Positions 44,158 through 56,180 of a stretch of 64,000 bases of DNA are shown here, in pieces. The notes under the pieces are model-generated. The model did no database searches, was not told where the DNA came from, and saw only the letters and a program-made list of their open reading frames with translations. The DNA is from Lunularia cruciata. Lineage: Eukaryota; Streptophyta; Marchantiopsida; Lunulariales; Lunulariaceae. The DNA lies in NCBI GenBank assembly GCA_948567375.1, contig OX419757.1:620001-684000 (forward strand). Direction: 5' to 3'. Made by a program: the position numbers and the translations under genes. The first letter of the stretch is position 1. Every line of letters begins with the position of its first letter.

Positions 44158-45486
44158 CAAGCTTTTGGGATATTTGAGCTCGTTATCTTATATTATGCTT
44201 CACAGCCAAGTTGAATTCCATAGGAAGCCTTCGGCAGACACTACTCAAGGGATTTGGAAGGAAATTACAGCTTCAACTCCAGATATCCCAATCCGACAGG
44301 CCCAGATGGACTGTGTCAGCCAGGAGCATCCAAGGATGACTTCTTGTAAGTAGACGCATAGCTTGTGGTAGACAGCACCTGGAGGGAGAACAAGCTGACC
44401 ACGCCATGGTGAGCTAAACTGGCAACAATACAGAAGGAATCTGGATCGATTTGGAATCCAATTACGGTGTGAAGGCAACATTACAGCCAAAGCGGAATGT
44501 GAATTTACTGGAAGACATTCTATCCAACGTACTCAATCATGACAAGCTGGTAACTGAAATTACCATGATTGATTTGACCACATTTGATCCAGGCTAGAAC
44601 GGGCGTACGCAAGCAGTTAACTTGGTCATGGAATCTTCGAGACACAGCAATTAGGATTAGGAAGAGTTGTTTGCTGAATAATTCGATACTAGTATACATG
44701 GTGCCTTGGCATTTCGGTCGGACATGGAGCATTAAAAAGGAGCCCACTGCTGAAGACCACGTAATTGCTCTGTAGGACCACGCTTTCTCAATTGGAAGTC
44801 TTCTATTGGAGCTTCAAATGCTGCAATCGAGCTGATCGTCAGCTCCAGCTTCAAAATCGAACACCACCACTTCTTAGAGCTCGTGTCTCTATCCGACTTT
44901 TGGACAGGTCTGCTCTTCATAATTTCTTCTCGACAGTTCATTGGGGTCTCGACCATGTACAGTGGTCGAGCGTGTCGAAAATGGTATTTTCCACGGAAAG
45001 TGGAGACCATGCTACGATACTCGCTTGCCAAAAAAGGCAGAAAAATGGATGGCTTGAGTTCTTAGTTTAGAAGCTATGAATCAATTTCCATCGCCTTCGC
45101 AACTGCAGATTTTTCTCCTTTGCTAAGCTTTCCTCCTCTCCCCCTCTTGCTAACCTTCACCTTCTTCCCCACTTTCACCTGCACATATTCAAAAAAATTA
45201 AGCACCAAGACTCCCGTCGAGAACCACAGTTCTCGATATGTTCCTTCCAAAACACATCATGGAGTCCGATTTCCAAACAAGACCTCACCTTCAACTTCTC
45301 AGCTTTCTTTTGCTGCTTCTCCACCTTCTTGCCCATCTCTTCTTTCTCCCCTGATGCAAAACATATTACGAAACAGTAAGCACAAAGAACTGCGAGACAC
45401 TCATTACCTGTTTCAGAGATGTTTCTCTAGCGAAACTAATTTTTGAGTTGACCTTCTTACAGAGTATCGCCCTAAACTTCGACTAT

Positions 45487-45774
45487 CTAGCCAGTGTTCA
45501 AGCAATCTATGACCCAACCACTGCGCAAAGACGCCGCAAATTCGCCGCGTAGACACGCACAATAATTCACCGAAGAGTGATGTGACAAAGCTTGAACGTC
45601 ATACGCAACCAGCTCCAGTTGATAAAAAAAACAGATGAGAAAGACCCGATTGCAGAAATCCCTCACAATCAACTTCGATATCCAATCAGAACACGGGATG
45701 AGATGGCAATTCTCACTCTTGAGATCGAAGGCATGCAGCCTGGCTCGAGTCCCCCTGTTATTCTTCTTTGACAT
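45487..45774 (-). CDS. Possible small hypothetical gene or exon
   Basis: 95 codons starting at an ATG in fair context (ACAACC-ATG-TC), beginning M-S-K-K-N-N-R-G-T-R-A-R. Not recognised. A longer overlapping frame (45669-45992, minus) competes with it. It might be a first exon, since GT dinucleotides follow. Reported only as a weak candidate. Confidence 0.15.
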   Translation of the reverse strand: MSKKNNRGTRARLHAFDLKSENCHLIPCSDWISKLIVRDFCNRVFLICFFYQLELVAYDVQALSHHSSVNYCACLRGEFAASLRSGWVIDCLNTG

Positions 45775-45992
45775 GGTTGTTGCTGGCTGGAGCTGGAGAG
45801 CGATGTAGTTGAGTAGAACCAGAAGAGGAACGCCAAAATCACAACGAATCTCGCTAATGACTGTTCTGCTCCACTCCGAAATTCGACACCGCGGAGATCA
45901 GCTGCCAAACGACCACTGCATTTGTTAGTCGAGCCATGAAGTACATCCGCACGTTCGTTAGTTGGTGTCCCGGAGTGGTTTCGGGTGACCAC

Positions 45993-47050
45993 CGGAGAAC
46001 CCTAAAACCAGAGAAGGAAAGAGTTCTTCATGACAAACCCTAAACCGCGTTATGCTTATCGCTTACTGCAGTGAGTTTCTCATGGTCTGGTGAGTTACTG
46101 AGCAGCCTTACGATACCTTGAGAAGGCAATTAAGGGAGCAGATTAGTCCAGAACCGAGCAACTTAGGACACGTGGGAGCCATAATTAGGGTAAATAAACA
46201 AAGGGGGTTTCAGTTCTAGACTTTCAGTCATTCTGCAATAAATCTTCTCGACAAAGCAACAAGAGCAACAGAACCGTAACCACACAAGAAGTCTTTCCGA
46301 CAAGATCTGAGCGGCATCCCCTACAAACAGCTGCTGTTGTCATGTCTCCAATTGTAATGTTCTGTTAGACACCAAGGGAGAGTTCCATGTGTGTACACAT
46401 CGATCGGTTGGCCTTGAGGAGGTCTTCTGTGCAGAGGAAGTACCTTGTATTGATTCCGGAATTCTTACTGCAGCACCTCAATCACAATTCAATCAATCGT
46501 CCTTGTTTATGATAATTACGCAGTTTGAACTAGGCTATCGCCCAATTTCTTTGGATAACATGTAAATAGTTCGGAATGTATACGTTTGGGTCGACAAGAA
46601 ATCTTATTGCAAGGTATTCAGGATCGGAAATTTAACCCAGGTATGCTTTGAAATCCGTCATGGTGACTAATGTTGGTGATGTCGAAAGGAAAATCTGGTA
46701 TGAGGACACGTAGTGGAGGAAACAGCTTTGCTAATAGCACGAACTGTGACAGGTCCGCAGCCCTCTAGTGTTTGTTGTAGGCAGTACCATCTCCGTTACT
46801 GGCCATTTTCCAAAACTCCATTGGAATTGCTAGAAACTACTATTTTCTGTTAAGCAATTTACAAGGGAAAACTTGTGCGGTGCATATTGACAACTTATTC
46901 AATCAAAACGGCTTCAAAGTTGCACAGAAACGATCGAAAGAGAAACGTTTTGATACGTTACCACTCGGAGCACAGATCTTTTATAATTTACCATATGGAA
47001 CACACCAGAAAATAAATTTTGCATAGTAGCACCGAGAGTAAAAAAATTAT
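45993..47050. other. Low-copy DNA, nothing recognised
   Basis: No ORF over 60 codons and no recognisable RNA gene or repeat. Confidence 0.4.
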
Positions 47051-47215
47051 GTGAGATTCAAGGAATTGAACGGGAGGTCGAAACTGCATCACAAGAAATA
47101 AGAAATAAGGAAAAATTGATGTGAGATTCGAAGAATTGGATGGCAATTCGAACAAAGGAGAAATGAGGAAGAACTCATGTGAGATTCATAGAATTGAAAG
47201 GCAATTCGAACCTAC
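47051..47215. repeat. Three degenerate tandem units
   Basis: Units start with GTGAGATTC at 47051, 47121 and 47179, and share the form GTGAGATTCnnnGAATTGnA followed by GGCAATTCGAAC or a relative. Confidence 0.7.
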
Positions 47216-48686
47216 CACCGTGAGGACGGGAGAGAGATTTATACAGATTAGTATTCAAATTAGCCCGAATGTAAATAGTACTACTAATTAATGTTCATGG
47301 AGGATCGTGTAACCACCCCGGAGGATTTTACTGCTATGGGCAAAGCATGTTAGCGAAAAGTACACCATAGCCATTTCCGCCAAATTCCATAGCTCTTCCC
47401 CTCAAACCCTATAGCTATTCCGTCGAATCCCCCTAAAATATTTTATGGCATTTTTGCAGGATCTCGAAAACCATTATTTGAATTCCCCATTGCGTTCAAG
47501 AGTAATAAACATTCTTTTCTAATTGTTAATCATGAAACTAACTAAATATTGAGATCTTTCTTATTTAATGGTTTAATAAGTCGATTGAATTTGTTTGTTT
47601 TCTTTTAATTTATATTGAAATTGAAAGGTCTTCTATTATATATTCGTTAGATATAAATATTATAATCATATTTATAAATTAAGTGTTCATACATTTACCT
47701 AAAGACTAGTGTACAATAAATCAACAAGTACCTTCTTCTCATCTATTAAGATCTAATAAAATCACTTTCGTTCCTTGAAAGTAATTTTCTATAGTCACCC
47801 TCGAAAAATTTAATAACTATTGATGCTTTAAAAATGTGCGCCATCAAACAACGGCTACGAAGTGGATGTTGATATAACCCGAAGCTTATAGCCTAGGAAT
47901 CGATATTGAAACATTTCACCATTTCTTTATCAGCATCGGCACGCAGATTGTGTCCAAGATCATGCCCACTGAATTTATCCGGAAAATAAGGAGAAGGAGA
48001 TTCTGAAGGCCCTGAAGTCGAAAAGGCATGGGCCCTTCTCGTTGTTCACTTCGTTGTGGCAATCACTAACTCTGTCTTCTGTTGTCAGGATTGTTGCTTG
48101 AGGAAGACTTCAAGTTGGCAATAGATAGATAATACAGTAGATCTGTTCTGAGTTGAAATTAGACGCTGGCTGAGTAATAAGGGACAGAGTTACATATAAG
48201 ATCTTAAGCTATGAAAATTCTGTTTTGGTTATCTGAAGGGAATTTTAAAACAATTTCATGACCGCTCCTTGTCTAGATGTACCAACTAGATGAAACGTCA
48301 GAGCATAAGGTGATTGATTTCCCACTAAAATCTGTGGAAATAATTCTATCAGATTTTGTCCCATGACTAGACTTCACTGCAAACCAGAAGATATAAATTT
48401 GAAAAACCTATCAGGTTCTTGACAATGAATAATCACTGTCGCGAACATGAGAGGTTCGAACAAACATTGTTGTCACAACATGGTGAGTTCAATAGAACTT
48501 CGCAGGTCTCTCAGATACAGAAATGTTAGCTGTGGAACTTTGCACTGAAGCGTATTTGAGCCCGTATGTAGTTCGCTTATGCATGGTTGGAGTGTTATTT
48601 GATCAGTTTTTCTTAGAAAGCTTGATAAACGATTTAGGCCATCATCCAAAGAATTGGAAAAGGATACAGACAGTTCTCTCTCACTC
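47216..48686. other. Low-copy to AT-rich DNA, nothing recognised
   Basis: No supported gene. Overlapping ORFs on both strands at 48473-48873 extend into the next feature and are not convincing. Confidence 0.35.
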
Positions 48687-48806
48687 AGAAATGTCACGTC
48701 GTCCCGACGGGCCAAGGGCAGTCCCAGCGTTATCCCAGACCCCGACTGTGCCACAAAGTGACCCGACCGACTCAGCCCTTGCCACGTTGCCCCGACGACG
48801 GGGCAA
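48687..48806. other. GC-rich patch ending in a strong hairpin
   Basis: About 120 bp rich in CCCGAC, GCCAAGG and CCCCGAC, in strong contrast to AT-rich flanks. It ends with TTGCCCCG-ACGA-CGGGGCAA at 48787-48806, a perfect 8-bp stem. Confidence 0.7.
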
Positions 48807-49309
48807 GGTTAGTCCCCGGTGTTGTCGCCATCTTCGCCTTTGCCGCAAAGTACTTAGCCTTGCCTGTCCCTGAATTTGCCAAATACCCGTCCTTGTGCTC
48901 TACCATAGCACTTGAACCCGACTATTGCTAAGGTCACTAAACGCCGTGATCGCAACCTATTATTATAGAGTAAGATGAGGCCGTACATTTTAGAACCTTC
49001 TAGTGTTTGTAAAGATCACTATTCTGATCATGGTGAAGATTACCTTAATCTCTCGGTAATTAGACAACTCTGTGTGATAACACGAGGGCTAGTGTTGGGT
49101 CTATTGAATAACACTGCGTGAAACTCCAAACAATACATGCTGTATGTTGGGCTTGTTAAACCGATAAGCGAAGTACTCAAGATAGATGGGACTCCAAACA
49201 AAGTATATTTGGCTTGAGTCTTCCTTCAATGTTCTGGTCACGGTGAAGTCTCCTTTGATCCTTCGGCAACTCGGTGTGACAACATGAGAATTGGTGTTTA
49301 GTCTATTAG
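48807..49309. other. Low-copy DNA, partly repeated further on
   Basis: The words TGGGACTCCAAACAAAGTATATTTGG-like and TGAGTCTTCC at about 49188-49225 recur as TGGGACCCCAAACGGAGTATA-like sequence at about 49959-49995. No gene recognised. Confidence 0.4.
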
Positions 49310-50425
49310 GGCATTTCAAATGAAAAATTTATTGGTTTTTTATGAAAATATATAAAGTTCAAAAATATTATTGCGGATGAGAGTTTGTGTGAGTCTACTA
49401 CGGCGTTTCAAATGAAGAATTTATGGGTTCTTTATGAAATCTGTAAAGTTCATATATATCATTATGGGTACCTATAAAAGAGGGTATTTCAAGTACTCTA
49501 CCCTTAAAATTTTCCCTGGCTTATCCTTTAATGCAATGTGGATTTGCTGTCTAGTTTGTGCCTAGGGATTCTATGTGTTCATGGGTATCCTCGTTAAATT
49601 ATACGGGTCAAGAAAAATGTGAAATTTGTAAATTTTATCATGGGTATCCGTAAAAGAGCGGAGGCATTTCATATACTCCACGCCTAAAAAATTGTTGAGC
49701 CCTATCATTTAATGCAATGTGAAATTTGTTTTCTAGTTTTTGCCTACGGATTCTATGAGTATCTTTGTACACTTTTACGCGTCAAGACCCATAAAATTTA
49801 CATGTGTATGGATATTGCCCATACAATTATGTCACATTCATTGCTCATCTTTACGGAGTTGCCAGTTCCAAAATATTATATCGAGACTCATGGGTCCTCA
49901 TAAACCTCTATTTGAAATGCCCTATTTACCAATACGTGGAACTCCCATATATTTAGATGGGACCCCAAACGGAGTATATTTAGGTTAAATCTTCCTTTTT
50001 AACCTATCCCAGAACTGTATCAGTTTGTTTTCTTAGGGCTCATTGACTTGCGCTGGTTCATTAGAGAGTTTCAAATACGAAATTCATGGGTTCTTTACAT
50101 AAATCCTTGAAGTCTCCAAATGTTTTTCGGGTACCTTTAGAAGAGATGGAGTTTCACGTATAATATCTATGATACTTTCATGAGTACTATCATTTCTTGT
50201 CGTATGAAATTTTTGGTTTAGTTTTCACCCACGCTCCTATGGGTTTTCGGGTATCTTTGTAAATTTTATGGACTTACAGATATTGCACGTAAATTCTTGT
50301 TATGTTACTTCCGTTGCACATCTTTTTGGAGTTGATGAACTTCTGTAAAAAGTTGTAAGAGGATCTTGTAGATACTCGTAAACCTCCATTTGAAACGCTT
50401 TATTGTCTCATCTTGTGAATCAATA
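49310..50425. repeat. Degenerate direct repeats with ~181-bp period
   Basis: TTTAATGCAATGTG followed by TTT/CTAGTTTKTGCCTA-GGATTCTATG occurs at about 49528 and again 181 bp later at 49709, with a third, more diverged unit near 50190. Other words, such as CATGGGTATCC and TTTATGGGTTCTTTATGAAA, recur with it. ORFs inside are products of the repeat. Confidence 0.75.
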
Positions 50426-53016
50426 TACTTCTTTTTTGCCCAAGATAAAGTTGTTTCTGCCCATTTTCCATGATAGCTAGATTAAAGCTTTATTCAAGGG
50501 CATTGTGACACTAAACACACACTTTCACTAGATTGAGCCACCCTACTCTACTGTAGATGAGTCATTGGTCTATTGTAAGGTATCGGAGGGTATCAAAGAG
50601 AATCCCAATAATGTCCTGACTATGCAATATGACCTAGTCAAGGTCACGATGAAAATTCTCAAGAACACACAACTTGCAAGAGTAGTTTGGGAGTGGGAAT
50701 TGGTCCCATTCATCTAAAATTGCAACCATCATGTTAGTCTGAAATGAATGTTCACTCTATGTCCAAACCGGAAATTGCTACAACTAATGAAATCAACCCC
50801 TTGCAGGTGTAGAATGTAGTAGGATTTGAGGTCAATTTTCTCTTTGTAGTACAAGAATTGGATATTTGTGAAATCATTATGGAAGTTAAGTTATGGTTCC
50901 ACATATGTCTAGAATAAATAAGTAGAATCTTGACCATATTGCCTAATTGTCCTATTTCCTTGCAAGATCTCTGAAATGCAAAGTAGACTACTACATGGTT
51001 TTTGATACAAGTAGGAGAAAGAACCGCTACTAGAGGCTTTAGCATGTAGGAGGAAAGTCAAGTCAAAAGGCTAATAGATGAAATGAGCTAATGGATGCTT
51101 AGTCAAAGGTCTTTGAGTAGAGTAAATCATCGGTGTGGGCCGATTCACGGGTGGAACAGAGAGGCTTGTGAACTCTTTACATTGCTATATTAACAATCCA
51201 TAATTTTGCCGGTGGTTCAAGAATTTTACTCTTCAAATAAGTAAGAATCAAAGATGAATTATTTCCTTCTATTAAAAGGTTAAAATTTTATTGTATTAAA
51301 ATTCTTTAGTGTTTCTGATTTAGCCAACTTGCTACTTTCAAAAGACTTTCTCCTAATGTCATGCATGCAATGTGCTAGTATGCCAATCTAAGGCATATTG
51401 TGACGAAGGAGTTCCCAAGAAATAAGATAGAAAATTGAGAGAAAATGAAAATCATGAATGGAGAATAGAATCCATACACAATGATCCAAAATAGGAAAAT
51501 CAAATATAATGGAAAAATACCACCTATAAATTATGATAAATTAGAATGTAACTTGTAGAAATATACAAAAATGAGATAAAATAGAGATGTGCAGAACAAT
51601 GGAAAAATGACAAAAAATTACTTAATGTTATCATGCCAAAAGTATAGATATCATAAAAAACCAAAACCTACTATTGAGAAGTTCTCTGACTTGCAGTGGC
51701 AAGCAATGCAATATCCAGTAGATTTATATAGATTGGAAAGCATCAAATTCACTTGATCATCCCACACTTAACAAAAATTTTACATTTACAAAAATAGGAT
51801 ATAGATAATTAATGTAAGTCAAAGTTTTTCATCATTTGGGGAGGACAAAATACCACCTCCAATTGAACATATTCCATCCAAATTGATAAGAATCTTGAGG
51901 GAAGTAGCTACATCAAAGTAACTCTACAAGCTCTATCATGTTCTCTAACCTCTCTATCTTATTCACTCTTCCTACATTGACATATATGATGCTTATAATG
52001 AAAACATAATATTTTGGGTGCAAGTCATGCATTATGTCCAAAGTCTTTATAGATTCTACAACATCTAGGTTTTCCTTGTGAACTTGATGCCTCTACAAGC
52101 TCATATTGTATGATCTCTCTTTGTGTAGAGGACTCATCTTTGGTAACATTCTGGTTACATTATTGATGATTCCCTTGAGATCCTTAAGGACATCCATGAG
52201 TACCTACATTGGTGGATTCTCTAGAGCCAATGTTTTAGAAGCTATATTTAAAAGTTGATACACCATATTTGCTCTTATTGATGAGATGATATAATTTGAT
52301 AAATTTGTTGAATAACTCTTAGGATAAGGTCTAGGCTTGGTAGGATAATATCAATTGGTAAGTCTCACACAAACTTTCACTATTTACCAAATTTCACAAA
52401 CTTTCATTGTTTATCAAATGTCACGTAGGATGAAAATCATCCATTGACAATAAATCTTTACCATTCAACATTTACAAAATACAATGCTTACAAGACAATC
52501 CCATTGTCTTCCTTAAGGCATTTTGAACAACTCTTCAATTCTTTACTTCGTTCCTCCTATGACATCAACAACTATTAGTGAACTTTCTTCAGAGCAAAGA
52601 ATGATACTCATCAAATCACATTATGATAAAATGCTTGCTTGTGAGCATGTAGAATTCAAATTTGCTCCAGGCCTTGTTGTGATTTGGTTTCTTTGAGTGT
52701 ATTCTCAAAGGCATGAGATAGTCAAATTTGAACATCTCTCGGATCTTTGGTAGAGACTTTCAAGTAGTGTCTTACGGTCAAATGTTGACCTTCAACTCAA
52801 GAAGATGTAACATTGCCAAAATAAGTATATTCATTTATCCATGCTACAAAACACTCTTTGTATACCATCCATGTTGTCATCATCCAATTGATCATCATTG
52901 GAATCAAGGCATAGATTTCACACCGAGCACTCCATAATCTAGTGAGGATTTCTAGAGTTTTTGATTGAAGCACATTTGTCTATTCACTCAAGAATATATT
53001 CCACTCATCACCAATC
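50426..53016. other. AT-rich DNA with an inverted copy of a dispersed repeat
   Basis: About 50835-50975 is an inverted, degenerate copy of 56030-56180 (unit includes GCATTTCAGAGAT..GCAA, then CATACATGTGGGACCATAA-like sequence). The rest has no recognisable gene. Confidence 0.45.
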
Positions 53017-53585
53017 TGTATTATTCTGAGGATAGGAGATACCTCAAGCAAAACACAAGAGCAAAAACACAAGAGATACACAAGCCTTCATCCTCAATAC
53101 TTTGATGCCTTAAAGGAGCACCTTGTCTTTATTATGTAGCAAAAAGGATCCACTCAAAGGGAACTACACACTTGGATCAAATACATTGATTGGTGACATG
53201 TCAACAAGTTCCACCCTTAAATTAGTTGTATGGATTGGTGATATGTCTATCCTTGTCCTATTTTGGGTGGTCAAACAAGTTTGACCAAAGAGAATCTTCC
53301 TATAGGAAGCTCATAACAATATGGATGAGGTATTGTTGGAGAGTTCTTGGTGATACTAACAAGGAGGGAGGAGAATCTTCCATTTTTCAAGGCCTAATTC
53401 ATTTTTTAGGCCTCCAAGATTGGATGTAGAGTTTTCAAGGTGTTTTTGGCCTATGCCCTATTAGTGAAAGTACTCTTTTGATGATACTTCTATTTGATCT
53501 ACTTAGATCATCATATATAACATCCCTAAAACTACTACCAAACAATTTTCATATTTAGATAATCTATCTAGCTAATCGTATTACA
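53017..53585 (-). mobile_element. Solo LTR, family 3
   Basis: 569 bp, bounded TGTATTATTC and CGTATTACA on the plus strand. It matches 61339-61934 along its length in inverted orientation (shared blocks: TAAGTAGATCA, CTTGTTTGACCA, GTATTTGATCCAAG/GTATCTGATCCAAG, ATAATAAAGA). Flanks CAATC (53012-53016) and AAATC (53586-53590) match at four of five bases, consistent with a target duplication. No good primer-binding site adjoins, so it is best read as a solo LTR. Confidence 0.75.
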
Positions 53586-54820
53586 AAATCCAATAGGACT
53601 TCTTATATTGACTACAAAACTCTTTTGAATAGGCCATATGCAAAGAAGATGTGATGAAGTAGGGAACATGGATGGAAGAACATTCATCAAAGCAAGCTCA
53701 CCATCTATCTTAATTGTAAGTGCTTTGATAGGATCATATAAGGTTGCAATATGATCTAAAGCTCATTGGTAGTATGGTTGTGTTTCTTCTTGTAAGAAGG
53801 AAAATGGAATTGTAGATGATGTATTGAAACTTGTAACCCTAATAGCATGGACCATTGGAATTCTAAAGTGACTTTTTTATATGTACAACTATCACCAAAG
53901 AGTATGGATATGCAAGAGCCAAACAAATGGAATCAAGGTGTGCAAAAAAAAAATGGAGTAACTTCATTTGCTTCATTGTATAAATAGTCATTTTGGTAGT
54001 GTGTATCTCAAAGAGTATCTAAAGAGCAAGAATTGGTGGTCTATTGGCAATTTCTATTTGTTTAAGCTATGCCTTTTATTGTATATTGCTTTTGTTATCA
54101 TAGGACTATCAAGAGTAGCTTGTCGCAAAGTTGAAGAAAAAACCTTGGAGCAATGCAAATAGCTACTATTTGGGATGTCATTTCATGTTGCTCTGGTTGA
54201 AGATGCCAAACAACAAGACGATCACTAATGCAAGTTGAAGGATCATGATTGTGCTCTCCATTACAAACCTTAAGATACCAATGTCTATCAGATTTTTACA
54301 ATTATCCATAGAGCATGAATGTGCAATCAATCAAGCAAGAGCCTTGAGTTTCATGGCTTTATATAGTAATGGTTGGAGTTTTTAAAGTATTGCATGTCCA
54401 TCCTTGGTCAAATTTGAGTGTCACTCTATTAATGTCTGAATGCACAAAAATATTGATACTTTGTAGCATTTCATAAGGGAACTATAAGAAATTCTTGGAG
54501 GAGGTAGCATGATGGAAGTTAAGAAGTAGATCATGAGAATTCTTGTGATAGAGAAACCAAAGAGACCAAAGATACTAGAGAAACTCATAATCCAATCCAA
54601 ACCACAAAACCACATCAAAGAAACCGAAGAGACTAGTAATCCAAACCAGAGGGTGAAACAGGAAGAGAAGATATCAAACCTCCCTTGGATCAATTGTTTG
54701 AAAATTTGTAGTCTCTACTCAGGTCTCACCTGTAAGAGGTTAAGATTTTCCATAAAATAGGTCACAAATTAGTGTGAGCAATAGATACAACAACACATAT
54801 GATCACGCTGGAGTATCTTT
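53586..54820. other. AT-rich DNA, nothing recognised
   Basis: Short ORFs only (for example 53968-54162). No known motif. Confidence 0.35.
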
Positions 54821-55245
54821 CACTCTTCTAATCAAGGGGTTGGTATACTACCCTACACATTTGACCAGGACAAGCATGGACAAATATATGTGTGCGTAAG
54901 ATCAGTTTGATACAAAGTAAAAATAAAAGGGATGTGAGTATGGATTCCATATTAAAGAGGGCTAAGAATGAACTCCTGTATCAAGAATCCTATATCTTAC
55001 TTATTTATTTATCCTATATCTTATTCCACGTAAGAGGATCTTCCACTCTTCTAATCAAGAGGTTGGAACACCTCCACATCGAGCAATAAAATCAGACATG
55101 TTTACATCTTATTGACATTTGATGGGACTAGCGTGGACAAATATATGTGTGTGTAGGATCAACTTAATACCAAGCGGAAATAAAGGAGACTTGAGTATGG
55201 AATTTCATATTGAAGAGGGCTGAGAATGAACTCTTGGGTCTAGAA
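54821..55245. repeat. Direct repeat of a ~170-200-bp unit
   Basis: CACTCTTCTAATCAAG occurs at 54821 and 55044; TGGACAAATATATGTGTG at 54877 and 55134. Each is followed by GATCA-TT-ATAC-AA, GAGTATGGA and AGAGGGCT-AGAATGAACTC. The second unit is about 35 bp longer. Confidence 0.8.
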
Positions 55246-56029
55246 CCCTGCATCCTCAAAATTACCATTAGTATGCTTTGCATTTCAGAGATTTGGCAAG
55301 GAAACAAGACAAGAGCTTGTACTATGAAGAGAATATCGACCTTGGAGGTCTTCATTAACTGATTGAATTAAACAATGGGGTGTTACCAAATCTGCTAGCA
55401 GGACTCCAACAACTATTGGGAGATTTCAGGAGCGGAAATATCATAATTGTTTCATTCTAATTTTAAATGATGGAAAAATAATATGAAGTAATCAAGACTC
55501 AAATGTATCAAGAACCAACAATAACAATAAGACAAGAATCTACAATGCCATAATCATGGGACATTGATGCTTAGCTTTGCTAATAAATTTACCCTAAATG
55601 ACTATAAGACGAACCAAGCTAGGCTACCGTGAAGGACCGGACGGTCTTCAAGGCAGGTACAACAAAAGAATGACGATTAAAATCCAAAACACTAATGAAT
55701 TTCAATACAAACAACTTTCAGCTTTCGGGTAGAAGGAATATTTCATCCGAGATTCTTCCTTATTTGAATTTGAAGAGTAAAATTCTTAAACCATCGGGTA
55801 AGATTATCGATTGTTAGCATAACAAGGTAGAGAAGATCGTGAGCCGCTCTCTCCCTCCAGTAAATCCTCCCACACCAGTGATTCATTGCTCCCAGTCGTT
55901 TGAAAAGGCATCTATTAATTCATTTCATTTGTTGGCCTTTCGACTATAGTTTTCTCCCCTAGGCTAAGGTCTCTCCTAAAGGTTCTTACTACTTGTATCC
56001 TTCACGATTGCCAGTAGTCTACTAGGCAT
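55246..56029. other. AT-rich DNA with a shortened copy of the dispersed repeat
   Basis: GCATTTCAGAGATTTGGCAAGGAAA at about 55278 repeats the start of the 56030 unit and then skips to its end (CTTGTACTA, AGAGAA, GACCT), so an internal part is deleted. No gene recognised. Confidence 0.4.
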
Positions 56030-56180
56030 TTCAGAGATATGGCAAAGAAATATGACAATTAGACAACAGGATCGAAATCTTAGTTATTTAATCGAAACAT
56101 ACATGTGGGACCATAATTTAACATCCATCATGATTTCACGGATTTCCAATTCATCCATTGTTTTTTGACTAAAGAGAGAG
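56030..56180 (+). repeat. Dispersed repeat unit, inverted relative to 50835-50975
   Basis: Shares GGCATTTCAGAGATATGGCA, GAAATATGACAATTAG, CATGTGGGACCATAATTTAA and ATGATTTCACGGATTTCC with the minus strand of 50835-50975. Family unknown. Confidence 0.65.

Larger units (their letters stand above)
43171..45486. other. Low-copy DNA with two hairpins; no recognised gene
   Basis: Several ORFs of 60-108 codons (such as 45120-45446 plus) have no known domain. The notable structures are the hairpins at 43741-43767 and 44131-44157. Confidence 0.4.

Noticed and set aside
49310-50425. CRISPR-like array
   Set aside because: The repeats are long (~181 bp), diverged and without unique spacers, and the sequence is from a eukaryotic nuclear genome.
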